From: Dawidia cretensis | GTDB taxonomy: Bacteria; Bacteroidota; Bacteroidia; Cytophagales; Cyclobacteriaceae | Reading direction: 5' to 3' | NCBI RefSeq assembly: GCF_018598175.1 | Contig: NZ_JAHESE010000020.1 | Location: 1-64,000 of the forward strand | DNA: 64,000 nt | In this document: positions 46,694 to 55,500 of the stretch, piece by piece | How the letters are laid out: each line of letters opens with the position of its first letter | How positions within the stretch are numbered: the stretch's first letter is position 1 | The notes under the pieces: model-generated | Databases searched by the model: none | What the model saw: the letters and a program-made list of their open reading frames with translations, nothing else | What the model was told of the DNA's origin: nothing | Translations under genes and position numbers: made by a program

Positions 46694-48097
46694 ATGAAGA
46701 AATTTCTCTTCGCTGCCGTTGCATTGGCAGCGTTACCGGCTATTGCAGTGTGGGGCCAGGTACAACCGGCTACAACGCCACAAGAACCAGCCAGGCCAGC
46801 CAAACCCCCGCTGGAAGAGCTTCGGCTTAAACTGAATGATGACGGCAGTCACTATCTCAAGCTCACCTTCCTCAACCAGCTATGGCTTCGGTACAACGAC
46901 AGCAACCCGGGTACGACCGTATTGAGTGATGCAACCCCGGAAACCTTCGACATCGGTCTGCGTAGAACACGTATCCAGTTCTATGGACAACTGACAGACC
47001 ACGTATCGTTCTATTCACAATTCGGCCAGAACAACTTCAACTACCTGTCGGGGCAAAACGCCACCAACAGCGGCAACCGCAAGTTCCAGGTATTCTTTCA
47101 CGACTTCCTGGGCGAATATAAAATATGGAAAGACAATGACCACCTGAAGCTGGGGGGCGGACTTACCATAGCCAATGGTTTGTCGCGCTTTAGCCAGCCC
47201 AGCATTGGTTCCATTATGACACTGGACGTACCGATCTTTGCGCAGGCCACCGTCGATCAGACAGACGAGTTCGCGCGTAAACTGAGCCTCTATGCGCGCG
47301 GCCAAATCGGTAAGTTTGACTACCGACTGGTGTTGAGCGACCCCTTTCCCATCACGAGCAACGGTTCACCTGCGCCGGCCATTGGCCCCGCCGCAACCTT
47401 TGCACAAGACAGCCACCACAAACAGTATCAGGGTTTCTTTATGTGGAACTTCTTTGATAAAGAAGCCCACACCACACCCTACATGACTGGTACATACCTG
47501 GGCAAGAAGAAAGTGTTTAACCTCGAAGCCGGTTTTATTACGCAGAGAAATGCGATGTGGACGAGCGCCGACGGCACCACGGCCAACGCCCACTACGAAG
47601 ACATAGCCTTGTGGTCGGCCGCCCTGTACTACGACGCGCCGCTCAATGCAGAGAAGGGCACAGCCCTGTCGGCCTACGCCGGATACTTCGACATGGACTA
47701 TGGCACCAACTACCTGCGGTATAACGGCAGCATGAACCCGGCCAACGGACTGGTTACTGCCAACGTGCCGGGCGCCAGCCAGGGCAATGCGTACCCGATG
47801 TTTGGCACCGGCCAGGTGATCTATGCGCAGATAGGCTACCTGTTGAGAAAGGACCTGCTGGGTGAAGGCAATGGTGCACTGATGCCCTATGCATCGTTGA
47901 TGAGCGCAGACTACGACCGCCTCAGCGACCGCATGGATGTATGGAATGTTGGCGTGAACTGGCTCATCAAAGGTCACACAAGCAAGATCACGCTCGATTA
48001 CCAGAGCCGTCCTACCTATCGCATCGACGCGGGTAACGAATATGTAAAGAGCAGCACACGCGGGCAGATACTGCTCCAATACCAGATTTACTTTTAA
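46694..48097 (+). CDS. Outer-membrane porin, 467 residues
   Basis: A 467-residue protein with signal peptide (ending VWGQ, about residue 22) and a Pro-rich mature start (PATTPQEPARPAKPP). The rest alternates amphipathic strands with Tyr/Asn turns (LRRTRIQFYGQLTDHVSFYS, FDYRLVLSDPFPI, LWSAALYYDAPLNAEKG) and ends in a terminal strand QILLQYQIYF with C-terminal Phe, the usual outer-membrane assembly signal. It looks like a 16- or 18-stranded porin similar to phosphate-selective or general porins of Bacteroidota. Substrate unknown; it is next to the carbonic anhydrase-like gene. Confidence 0.87.
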   Translation: MKKFLFAAVALAALPAIAVWGQVQPATTPQEPARPAKPPLEELRLKLNDDGSHYLKLTFLNQLWLRYNDSNPGTTVLSDATPETFDIGLRRTRIQFYGQLTDHVSFYSQFGQNNFNYLSGQNATNSGNRKFQVFFHDFLGEYKIWKDNDHLKLGGGLTIANGLSRFSQPSIGSIMTLDVPIFAQATVDQTDEFARKLSLYARGQIGKFDYRLVLSDPFPITSNGSPAPAIGPAATFAQDSHHKQYQGFFMWNFFDKEAHTTPYMTGTYLGKKKVFNLEAGFITQRNAMWTSADGTTANAHYEDIALWSAALYYDAPLNAEKGTALSAYAGYFDMDYGTNYLRYNGSMNPANGLVTANVPGASQGNAYPMFGTGQVIYAQIGYLLRKDLLGEGNGALMPYASLMSADYDRLSDRMDVWNVGVNWLIKGHTSKITLDYQSRPTYRIDAGNEYVKSSTRGQILLQYQIYF

Positions 48098-48323
48098 CAG
48101 ATCGTAACAATATGTCTTGTGAGGGCCTCTGGCATTTCGATTAATACCCTTCATATTCATAATATTACACTAATCTTGCAGTAACCTGCACAACCACTAC
48201 TGAAGCCAGTAAAAGCGATACTATATAATAATCATGCTAAACTGCTGAAATTCTTACACCAACGGAAGACCGCAAACAATTTCGGCTATCATTGTGGCAT
48301 AAAACCTTTTAACAAAAACACGT

Positions 48324-48965
48324 ATGAAAAAATTTTTACTGATTGGCGCCATGGCACTCACTGCCGGTTTTTCGTATGGCCAAACCATCATTCCTAAAGC
48401 GGGTATCACGCTCTCCACGTTCGGCGGAGACGACGCTGGTGATGATACAAAATCCAAGATTGGCTTCACCCTCGGCGCAGGTTTAAACCTGCCTCTTGGC
48501 GACGGTATGTTCTCGCTGCAGCCTGAATTGAACTACGTTCAAAAAGGTGCTAAAGCTGAATATGTAGATGAAGACTTTAACGAAGACGTAACGGAGAAAC
48601 TAACGCTTGGCTACCTGGAAATTCCGGTACTGGTTAAAGTTACCTTCGGCGAAGCTACTAAGTTCTATGTAAATGCAGGTCCTTCGGTCGGCTTCGGACT
48701 GGGCGGCAAATACAAAGTAGAAGTCGGTGATGAATCGGAAGATGTCGACGTAAAATTCGGCGACGGCGATGACGAAGACAAATACTACATTGAAAAGGGC
48801 ACAGACATCGGCCTTCAGCTTGGTGCAGGTGTAATCGTTGCTGAAAAAGTAATGATCGACATTCGCTACGGCCTGGGTCTTACGGATCTGTATGACGACG
48901 TTAGCATGAAGAACAATGTATTCCAGTTTACGGTAGGCATTCCGCTGTCTATCGGCGGCAAATAA
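48324..48965 (+). CDS. Outer-membrane beta-barrel protein (porin family, OmpA-like barrel)
   Basis: A 213-residue protein with signal peptide (ending SYGQ). Acidic loops (DDAGDDTKSKIG, FGDGDDEDKYYIEKG) alternate with strand segments (KLTLGYLEIPVLVKVTFG, GLQLGAGVIVAEKVMIDIRYGLGL), ending VFQFTVGIPLSIGGK. This fits the PorT / outer membrane beta-barrel (OMP_b-brl) families, which are common in Bacteroidota. The role is unknown; it is a single-gene unit with a terminator. Confidence 0.85.
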   Translation: MKKFLLIGAMALTAGFSYGQTIIPKAGITLSTFGGDDAGDDTKSKIGFTLGAGLNLPLGDGMFSLQPELNYVQKGAKAEYVDEDFNEDVTEKLTLGYLEIPVLVKVTFGEATKFYVNAGPSVGFGLGGKYKVEVGDESEDVDVKFGDGDDEDKYYIEKGTDIGLQLGAGVIVAEKVMIDIRYGLGLTDLYDDVSMKNNVFQFTVGIPLSIGGK

Positions 48966-48986
48966 TCCTGCTAAAACATTTATATC

Positions 48987-49019
48987 AAGAGGGTGTCTCA
49001 AAAGGGCACCCTCTTTTTT
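48987..49019 (+). terminator. Intrinsic terminator after the 48324 barrel gene
   Basis: AAGAGGGTG (48987-48995) pairs with CACCCTCTT (49007-49015), followed by TTTT. It lies 21 bases after the stop and before the marC-like gene. Confidence 0.88.
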
Positions 49020-49069
49020 ATACCCCAAACACTGTTTTTTGATTAGTTTTGCATGAAACGACAGCATTC

Positions 49070-49642
49070 ATGCTCAACTTGAAAGAAATCTTCTCGGTGA
49101 CCCTCATCCTCTTCTCGGTCATCGACATTTTGGGGTCCATCCCCTTCGTCATTACCATTCGCAAACGCGAAGGGCGGATCCACGCCGAAAAGGCTACCAT
49201 CATCTCGGCGGTATTGATGATCAGCTTTCTTTTTGTTGGGCAGTCCATTCTGAGACTGTTTGGCTTGGACGTTGCATCCTTTGCTGTAGCAGGTGCTATC
49301 ATCATCTTTATTGTGGCCCTTGAAATGATCCTGGGCATCACACTTATCAAAGACGATCCCGACGCCAAAGGCTCAGGCTCCATCGTGCCGCTGGCCTTCC
49401 CGCTTATTGCCGGCGCCGGTACACTTACAACCATCCTTTCGCTACGCGCGGTGTATCAGGAATGGAACATTCTCATCGGCATCGTCCTCAATCTGGGTTT
49501 TATATACCTCGTGCTCCGTTCATCCGTGTGGCTGGAGCGTGTCATCGGTAAGTCAGGCTTCGCCGTGTTACGCCGGGTGTTTGGTGTCATTCTGTTGGCC
49601 ATTGCCGTGAAGATCTTTAAAACCCACGCCCTGTCGTTATGA
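49070..49642 (+). CDS. MarC-family integral membrane protein
   Basis: The ATG at 49070 (MLNLKEIFSVTLILFSVID) gives 190 residues with about six membrane helices. The MarC / UPF0056 family pattern is seen in DILGSIPFVITIRKREG, FVGQSILRLFGLDVASF and GSIVPLAFPLIAGAGTLTTI. The family was named after multiple antibiotic resistance, but MarC itself is not involved in it, and no function is proven. A TTG start at 49049 is in frame but less likely. It overlaps rnhA by 4 bases. Confidence 0.9.
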   Translation: MLNLKEIFSVTLILFSVIDILGSIPFVITIRKREGRIHAEKATIISAVLMISFLFVGQSILRLFGLDVASFAVAGAIIIFIVALEMILGITLIKDDPDAKGSGSIVPLAFPLIAGAGTLTTILSLRAVYQEWNILIGIVLNLGFIYLVLRSSVWLERVIGKSGFAVLRRVFGVILLAIAVKIFKTHALSL

Positions 49643-50100
49643 TTCGTATCTATACTGACGGCGCAGCCCAGGGCAATCCGGGCCCGGGAGGTTATGGTGT
49701 CGTTATGAAATTTAAAGACGCCGTCAAAGAGCTTGCCGAAGGCTTTCGTCTAACCACCAACAACCGCATGGAACTGCTGGCGGTTATCAAAGGCCTCGAA
49801 GCCATCAAAAAAGACGGCATTGCCGTAACGATCTACTCCGACTCCAAGTATGTCGTCGACTCCGTCGAGAAAGGTTGGATCTGGACCTGGCAAAAAAAGA
49901 ACTTCGACAAGAAAGCCAATCCCGACCTGTGGCAACGGTACATCCCCTTGCACTTGAAGTTCAAACCGAAATTTGTCTGGATCCGCGGCCATGCCGGCCA
50001 TGCTGAAAACGAGCGGTGCGACTTCCTGGCCGTACAAGCCGCCAACAAAGGCCCGCTACTGATCGACGATGTCTACGAGCGCACCAGCGGCGCCCGCTAA
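49639..50100 (+). CDS. rnhA: Ribonuclease HI
   Basis: A 153-residue enzyme that degrades the RNA of RNA-DNA hybrids. The four carboxylates of the active site are in IYTDGAAQGNPGPGG (Asp), NNRMELLAVIKGLEAI (Glu), IYSDSKYVVDSVEKGW (Asp) and HAENERCDFLAV (Asp). The basic handle helix region is KKNFDKKANPDLWQR. Its 4-base ATGA overlap with the marC-like gene couples their translation. Its stop overlaps the stop of the convergent dehydrogenase gene. Confidence 0.96.
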   Translation: MIRIYTDGAAQGNPGPGGYGVVMKFKDAVKELAEGFRLTTNNRMELLAVIKGLEAIKKDGIAVTIYSDSKYVVDSVEKGWIWTWQKKNFDKKANPDLWQRYIPLHLKFKPKFVWIRGHAGHAENERCDFLAVQAANKGPLLIDDVYERTSGAR

Positions 50101-51428
50101 GCTTCCTCTTCCGCTAAGGTGATCCCGAGTGTACTCAGCTCGGCCAAAATAGGATTATAAAACTCCGGCGCGATCGGTATCAACACTCCACGCGCGGCAA
50201 TCTTGCCTTCCAGCAGCAATCTGGCCGCGATGGCTAACGGCAGGCCTACTGTCTTTGCCATGGCCGTGCGCACCGAGTCTTCACCCGTCGCGACAAGCGA
50301 TGCCTGAATTGTTCTTTTCACGCCTCCCTGCGTATACCCAAAGCGGTGCCACATCACAATGAAGTCTTTATCCGCAGGATGCAAAGCCCACTTCTTACTC
50401 AGAATATGCTCCAGTATCTGTGCCGGTGTACCGGTGGCCAGCCCCACAGGCTGCTCTTCCAGCAGTCCCGACCATTGCAGTCGCGTCAACTCAGCCCCCT
50501 GCGGCGCCAGGGCAAAACGACGCATTAACTTTTCCTCTACTGAAACACCGGCATCGCTTTCCAAAAATGCATCGATAAAAGCACGGTGCGTTAAATCCTC
50601 TACACCGTGCATAACATACGTGTCATCACAACACCCTAATTGCACCAAGACATCCCACGCCGAGCAAAATCCTTCCTTTCGTAGCGTGCCGCGCAACAAT
50701 GTCCGCACGCCCTCCAGTCCATACGTCTCGCGGTAGCCCAGCGAATCACGGTTGGCATAGCCCTCATACGCGCCGTACCCGGGCACATGCACTGCCGTGA
50801 TCCGCTTGAAGAGCTGCTGGTAGGGAATATACTTATACTGACCGTCGTGCAGGTAACGCGCTGTGCTCTGACCGGCCATCACCACGTTGCGCGGGTTCCA
50901 GGTAAATTTATACCGCCAGGGATTATCAATATCGGTGTCAGGAGCAATCACCCCCCCCGTAAACGACTCAAACGAAGTCAGCTCGCCGCCATTGACTTTA
51001 ATCCGGTCAATGACCTGCATCGCGCTCATATGATCAATCCCCGGATCAAGCCCACATTCATTCAGAAAGAGCAGTCCCTTACCCAGCGCTTCCGGATGCA
51101 AGGCCTTCATCTCGGGAGATATATAGCTGGCGGTAAGCAGGTGTTTACCTTCTTGTAAACAATAGCGGGCAATCACCGGATGCAACATAGCGGGCAGCAA
51201 TGAGATCACCACATCTGCTTGCGCGATCGCTTCGCGACTGGCACGCTCTTCGCCCGCATCAAACCGCAACGCCCGTCCTACCGGAGAACCTTCGAGACGT
51301 TCGGCGGCAGCCTGGACAGACAGGTCGCCTACCATCACACGCCACTCCTGCCGGGTGGCTTCATTCAATAAGTAGGAAATCAGCGCTGAAGAAGACCGGC
51401 CCGCACCCAGGATCAAGACTGTTTTCAT
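50097..51428 (-). CDS. Saccharopine dehydrogenase-like protein
   Basis: A 443-residue Rossmann-fold enzyme. VLILGAGRSSSALISYLL is the nucleotide-binding start, with VISLLPAMLHPVIARYC, TASYISPEM and FLNECGLDPGIDHMSAM. The C-terminal catalytic half has SFTGGVIAPDTDIDNPWRYKF. This is the saccharopine dehydrogenase / LYS9 family. It may act in lysine breakdown or a related amino-acid reaction; the exact substrate is not shown. The lysine-ketoglutarate reductase half of the eukaryotic bifunctional protein is absent. Confidence 0.92.
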   Translation of the reverse strand: MKTVLILGAGRSSSALISYLLNEATRQEWRVMVGDLSVQAAAERLEGSPVGRALRFDAGEERASREAIAQADVVISLLPAMLHPVIARYCLQEGKHLLTASYISPEMKALHPEALGKGLLFLNECGLDPGIDHMSAMQVIDRIKVNGGELTSFESFTGGVIAPDTDIDNPWRYKFTWNPRNVVMAGQSTARYLHDGQYKYIPYQQLFKRITAVHVPGYGAYEGYANRDSLGYRETYGLEGVRTLLRGTLRKEGFCSAWDVLVQLGCCDDTYVMHGVEDLTHRAFIDAFLESDAGVSVEEKLMRRFALAPQGAELTRLQWSGLLEEQPVGLATGTPAQILEHILSKKWALHPADKDFIVMWHRFGYTQGGVKRTIQASLVATGEDSVRTAMAKTVGLPLAIAARLLLEGKIAARGVLIPIAPEFYNPILAELSTLGITLAEEEA

Positions 51429-51501
51429 GAAAGGTTGTTTGAGATCTCAATGATAGTAAATTACAATTCAAACATACTCGCAGCGCGAGGGAAACAATAA
51501 C

Positions 51502-51541
51502 AACAGTTCCCACATGTTCCCATATGTTCCCAACATTTCCC
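51502..51541. repeat. Tandem repeat 4 x 10 bp, TTCCC-ended
   Basis: Four 10-bp units in a row: AACAGTTCCC, ACATGTTCCC, ATATGTTCCC, AACATTTCCC. Each keeps TTCCC at its end while the first half varies. Confidence 0.8.
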
Positions 51542-51619
51542 AGAAAAGAGCACCAAGCCTTGGGAAAAATAAAACCATCGCAGTACTTGGAAGGAGAAGA
51601 AAAGTAGGCGCGGGATACT

Positions 51620-51674
51620 CCCTACTAAAGCCGTACTAAAGCCCTACTAAAGCCCTATCAAAGCCCTATCGGGA
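51620..51674. repeat. Tandem repeat about 5 x 11 bp, CCCTACTAAAG
   Basis: CCCTACTAAAG, CCGTACTAAAG, CCCTACTAAAG, CCCTATCAAAG and a decayed fifth copy. The array is enclosed by a near inverted repeat, CGGGATACTCCC (51611-51622) and GGGAGTGCCCG (51671-51681), so it can form the loop of a hairpin. Confidence 0.8.
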
Positions 51675-51779
51675 GTGCCCGCCATGCGGCTGGTCTCCAG
51701 ACTGGCATATCCGCGGTTCCACCCACTACCTGACAGACGCGGAAATGTTTCCAAATAAGCTTTTTATAGCTCTATAAGG

Positions 51780-51834
51780 GCTATTTCAATGCTATTTCAA
51801 TTGTATTTCGATACTATGTCAATAGTATTATATA
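51780..51834. repeat. Tandem repeat about 5 x 11 bp, GCTATTTCAAT
   Basis: GCTATTTCAAT, GCTATTTCAAT, TGTATTTCGAT, ACTATGTCAAT, AGTATTATATA: two perfect and three decayed 11-bp copies. It lies about 45 bases before the -33 box of the cytidine deaminase promoter. Confidence 0.75.
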
Positions 51835-51877
51835 TCCGAAGTACCCCCACAGCCCGGCTGTATGTCCCGCAGCCAAT

Positions 51878-51908
51878 ATTGTCATTCCCACAGCTTTCCC
51901 TAGCTTTG
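51878..51908 (+). promoter_or_regulatory. Promoter of the cytidine deaminase gene
   Basis: ATTG (51878-51881) is followed after 19 bases by TAGCTTTG (51901-51908), an exact -7 element at the standard distance. Transcription would start near 51914, about 20 bases before the ATG at 51935. Confidence 0.6.
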
Positions 51909-51934
51909 ATTACAGTAACGCCATAAAATATAAC

Positions 51935-52399
51935 ATGGGTAATTTCAGCATTCTGGACACTCTTGAAGACCTCGAGCTAGGCGACCAGCAGCTCGTACAA
52001 GCCGCCGTCAAAGCCTCGGCACAGGCCTACGCCCCCTATTCGCAATTCCATGTAGGCGCTGCTTTGCTACTCGACAATGGTGTCATAGTGACCGGTGCAA
52101 ATCATGAAAACGCCGCGTACCCTTCTTGTATGTGTGCTGAACGGGTGGCGATTTATGCCGCTGCGGCGCAGTATCCGGGCATGTCCATCCGCAAGCTGGC
52201 GGTAATAGCATTGCGCGGTGGGGTGGCACCATTAGTGTCAGCGTCGTCCTGCGGCCCCTGCCGGCAGGTGATGCTGGAGTTCGAGCACCGGCAAAACACA
52301 CCAATGGAGGTTGTGTTCCAAGCCCCCGACAACCGGTGGGTAAAGACCTCCACGGCAGCCTCGCTCCTGCCCTTTGCCTTTTCGAAGGATAATCTATAA
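51935..52399 (+). CDS. cdd: Cytidine deaminase
   Basis: A 154-residue zinc enzyme that deaminates cytidine and deoxycytidine for pyrimidine salvage. The zinc site is visible: NHENAAYPSCMCAERVAIYAA, with the catalytic Glu and first Cys in CAE, and SSCGPCRQVMLEFE, with the second Cys pair. HVGAALLLDNG is the substrate-binding segment. The length fits the homotetrameric class. It is a single-gene unit upstream of the CheR/Sia cluster. Confidence 0.95.
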   Translation: MGNFSILDTLEDLELGDQQLVQAAVKASAQAYAPYSQFHVGAALLLDNGVIVTGANHENAAYPSCMCAERVAIYAAAAQYPGMSIRKLAVIALRGGVAPLVSASSCGPCRQVMLEFEHRQNTPMEVVFQAPDNRWVKTSTAASLLPFAFSKDNL

Positions 52400-52475
52400 A
52401 AATCTGCCTGTGACCCTACATCGCCATAAATTGGTAAATTTTGGGGTTTAGCGTATTTTAGTTTACTTGCTCGCC

Positions 52476-54398
52476 ATGAAGTTTCTGCGTGATAAATCTC
52501 TCCGCCAGATCGGTCTCTATCTGCTTCTGCTGATCACTGTGCTTTTTATCGGCGAGTACTTCATTCTCCGGCAGAAGATCAACACACTGGACGAGGTCGA
52601 ACAAAAGCTGGACTTCACCCGCAGCACCCAGCTATCCAGTCAACAGATCTCACTGCTCATACAACGCTTCCGCTCACAAGACACAACAACAGCCATCGAC
52701 ATCCAGGCACGCCTTGTACAACAAGACGCGCAGTTGGAAATATTGGGTAACGGTGGCCGCATCAGCCGTACCGACGTCATCCTGAAACCGCTGGCGCGCC
52801 TGCCCCGCATCTCGTATGATAACCTGATACGGTATTGGAATCAATATAAGGAAACTGTCACGACCTTACTTCCGGTTCGGCAGACAGCTTCGACGACGAT
52901 AGTCACTCCGGCTGCTGTACCCGCGCCAATCGTTACCGACGATACAACACAGACCAACGACAGCACACAAGCCGAACCCATGGCGGTCGAACCTGTAGCA
53001 GTAGCCGTCGCCGCGCCTGTCTTTCTACAACCGGACCCCGCCGTGGCTGCCGAAGCGCGCCTGCGGCAGGAAAGCCTGGCCATTACGTTGGCCCATTGGT
53101 ATGACAATCTCTTCAACGACCTCGAAGACGAAGTGGCCCGCGACAAACGCGCCGTGGAGAACTGGATAACGATCATCATTCTATTCAACATCGCAATGTT
53201 GATCGGGCTGTACTATTGCTTCGACCGCTTTGTGTTGCGCACGATCCGCAAATTGACCGAGAGCTCCGCACGACACGAACAAGTGTACAACTTACCATCC
53301 AACGAGATTGGTAAAATGGCAAGCCAGATCAACGAAACGCTCGAGAGCCTCAAAGACGCCACCGACTTTGTCACGGCCATTGGCCAGGGCGATCTGTCAA
53401 TGGACTATCGGGAGTCACTTGACAATGGTTATAACCGCGGCAAGAACAAGCTGGCCGACTCGCTGATCGACATGCAGGTAAAACTCAAGAACCTGAACGA
53501 AGAAGAGCGCAAGCGTCAGTGGGCCAATGAAGGGTTAACCAAGTTTGTAGACATTCTGCGTTCGTCGAGTGATAACATCCGCGTACTGGGTGATCAGATC
53601 ATCGCATCACTGGTGCAGTACACGCGCTCGAACCAGGGCGGCCTGTACATTCTCAACGACGAAGAAGAGAATAATGTGTACCTCGAACTGATCTCGCTCT
53701 TCGCCTTCGACATCAAGAAACATGAGAGCCGGCGGATCAAACCGGGCGAAGGCCTGCTGGGACAGACCTTTCTTGAAAAAGACACAAATTATTACACGAG
53801 CTTCCCCGACGAATACGTGCGCATCACCTCCGGGTTAGGCGACGCTAACCCCCGGGCTATTTTGATTGTGCCGCTGAAGATAGACACGAAAGTGTACGGC
53901 GTTGTCGAGCTCGCGTCCTTCCACGAATACCAGCCGCACGAGATCGCCTTCGTCGAGCGCCTCGGCGAGACCATCGCGTCAACGATCGCCACCGTACAGT
54001 CGGCCCAAAAGAATAAACACCTTATAGAGCAGTTCCAGCAGCAGACAGAAGAGATGCGCGCACAGGAAGAGGAGATGCGCCAGAATATGGAGGAACTGCA
54101 AGCCACCCAGGAAGAAATAGCACGCAAAGAGCAAGGGTATATCGCCCGCATTCAATCGCTCGAAGAAGAACGGAAAGGCCTTGTTTCGCCAGCCGAAGCG
54201 TTGGAAGAGGCAGCCCGCACGTTCCGCACACGGGAGGCCGGCTACGTGCAGACCATTGAGTCGCTCAAAACAACGGTCGCCCAGAAGCCCGTGCGTAGCG
54301 ACGATTGGCAGGTAGCCGAAGAGGTTGAGAAGACTTTCCGGGTAAACCTGGAAGCCTTGCAAATCACTCAAGAAGAACTTAATCGGAAAGTAAAATAA
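52476..54398 (+). CDS. MCP-like membrane protein with HAMP, GAF and Glu-rich coiled coil
   Basis: The ATG at 52476 (MKFLRDKSLRQIGLYLLLL) gives 640 residues. TM1 about 12-32 and TM2 about 228-252 enclose a periplasmic region with a Thr/Pro/Ala-rich insert (VTPAAVPAPIVTDDTTQTN). A HAMP-like region follows, then a GAF domain (about 370-510) with IKPGEGLLGQTFL and RAILIVPL, then a coiled coil (about 515-640) containing EEMRQNMEELQATQEE. The topology is that of an MCP, but the CheA/CheW hairpin tip is missing. The first gene of the cluster, it is a plausible CheR/CheB substrate. This is inference. Confidence 0.82.
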   Translation: MKFLRDKSLRQIGLYLLLLITVLFIGEYFILRQKINTLDEVEQKLDFTRSTQLSSQQISLLIQRFRSQDTTTAIDIQARLVQQDAQLEILGNGGRISRTDVILKPLARLPRISYDNLIRYWNQYKETVTTLLPVRQTASTTIVTPAAVPAPIVTDDTTQTNDSTQAEPMAVEPVAVAVAAPVFLQPDPAVAAEARLRQESLAITLAHWYDNLFNDLEDEVARDKRAVENWITIIILFNIAMLIGLYYCFDRFVLRTIRKLTESSARHEQVYNLPSNEIGKMASQINETLESLKDATDFVTAIGQGDLSMDYRESLDNGYNRGKNKLADSLIDMQVKLKNLNEEERKRQWANEGLTKFVDILRSSSDNIRVLGDQIIASLVQYTRSNQGGLYILNDEEENNVYLELISLFAFDIKKHESRRIKPGEGLLGQTFLEKDTNYYTSFPDEYVRITSGLGDANPRAILIVPLKIDTKVYGVVELASFHEYQPHEIAFVERLGETIASTIATVQSAQKNKHLIEQFQQQTEEMRAQEEEMRQNMEELQATQEEIARKEQGYIARIQSLEEERKGLVSPAEALEEAARTFRTREAGYVQTIESLKTTVAQKPVRSDDWQVAEEVEKTFRVNLEALQITQEELNRKVK

Positions 54399-54659
54399 AA
54401 GACGTGTATGCCGGGTAACAGACGGCCCATCGGTCTGTCTGCGCCGTCGCATATAGCTTGAAAATACACATTTGCCGGTAGGCTTTTTAAAGTTTTAAAT
54501 GCCTTTTTTTCAACTAATTAGATTGAATTACTTAATTTCATTACTGTAAGAAAAACGCGGCCTTCGGGTGCTTTTGAACGCGTGTAAGATTTCACTGTCA
54601 AATTCACCCCCCGGTACGTAATAGCACTTAATTTTGGGTTCCTTTATAAAGACCTGTAC
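54399..54659. other. Spacer before the second cheR
   Basis: A 261-base gap. No gene is seen. A T-rich stretch (54480-54540) and a sequence TTTTGGGTTCCTTTATAAAG near 54631-54650 may hold a promoter for the CheR-Sia genes, but it does not match TAnnTTTG. The direct neighbour is downstream of the GAF gene, so read-through is possible. Confidence 0.4.
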
Positions 54660-55481
54660 ATGCTCGATATCGACATTGCCGACCTAAAAAAGATTTCAGA
54701 GCTTATTTACCAGAAGTACAACTATGACTTCCGGAATTATGCCATGTCGTCGTTCAAACGACGTGTGCTCCGGATCATGGAATTGAAGAAACTTTCGGTA
54801 GATGCGCTCCTGAAGAAAATAACCGAACAACCAGCTTTTATCAACGAGTTCCTCGACGAGCTCACGGTAAATGTTACCGAAATGTTTCGTGATCCGAGCT
54901 TCTGGCGCATTATGCGGGAGGAGATCATCCCCGCCATCCAGCTCAATCACAAACAATTCAAGATCTGGCACGCAGGCTGCTCGTCGGGCGAAGAAGTAGT
55001 ATCCATGTGCATCATGCTCAAAGAGATGGGCATCCTGCAAGATGTGACGCTGATTGCTACCGACCTGGATGTAAACATCCTCGAGCGCGCCAAGCAAGCC
55101 ACCTACCCGGCCAAGAACATGGAGCTGAACGAGAAAAACTACATCCGGTTCCAGGGTACCAAAAGCTTCAAGGATTATTACCGCGAAGAGAATGGTAACG
55201 CAATTTTTAACAAAGACCTTTTCATGAATGTCTCCTTCCGTCGCCACGATCTGGTGCTGGGAGAGATCTTCAATAAATTCGATCTGGTATTGTGCCGGAA
55301 TGTCATGATCTATTTCAACCAGAACTTGCAGAACGAAGTACTGAAGAAGTTCCACGAGAGCTTGTTCAAGTACGGCTACCTGGCAATCGGTTCGAAAGAG
55401 TCATTGATCTGGTGCGATTATGCCAGTCGATTCATTGTCGTAAACAATGAGGAGAAGATATATAAGAAAATAAAAGATTAA
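54660..55481 (+). CDS. cheR: CheR-type protein-glutamate methyltransferase (second copy)
   Basis: A 273-residue protein with CheR_N (about 5-65, including FRNYAMSSFKRRVLRIME) and the SAM-dependent domain with NVTEMFRDPSFW, IWHAGCSSGEEVVSM, LIATDLDVNILERA and LVLCRNVMIYFNQN. There is no TPR extension. It is closely like the first CheR at 29851 and shares its domain layout. It methylates Glu residues of a partner, most likely the MCP-like GAF protein or the phosphatase of this cluster. cheB follows 19 bases later. Confidence 0.94.
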   Translation: MLDIDIADLKKISELIYQKYNYDFRNYAMSSFKRRVLRIMELKKLSVDALLKKITEQPAFINEFLDELTVNVTEMFRDPSFWRIMREEIIPAIQLNHKQFKIWHAGCSSGEEVVSMCIMLKEMGILQDVTLIATDLDVNILERAKQATYPAKNMELNEKNYIRFQGTKSFKDYYREENGNAIFNKDLFMNVSFRRHDLVLGEIFNKFDLVLCRNVMIYFNQNLQNEVLKKFHESLFKYGYLAIGSKESLIWCDYASRFIVVNNEEKIYKKIKD

Positions 55482-55500
55482 GCGAGCTGCACTTTGACGA

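Larger units (their letters stand above)
51429..51934. other. 506-base intergenic region with three tandem-repeat arrays
   Basis: No gene is seen on either strand. Instead there are three separate tandem arrays of 10-11 bp period (51502-51541, 51620-51674, 51780-51834) and the promoter of the cytidine deaminase gene at the right end. The part between the arrays has palindromic pieces (CCAAGCCTTGG, about 51551-51561) and CT-rich runs but no further feature. Confidence 0.6.

Noticed and set aside
51620-51674. CRISPR-like direct repeat array
   Set aside because: The repeats are 11 bp with no spacers between them and no cas genes are nearby, so it is a plain tandem repeat.
52476-54398. True methyl-accepting chemotaxis protein
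   Set aside because: It has HAMP and a coiled coil but no conserved CheA/CheW-binding hairpin tip; a GAF domain takes its place.
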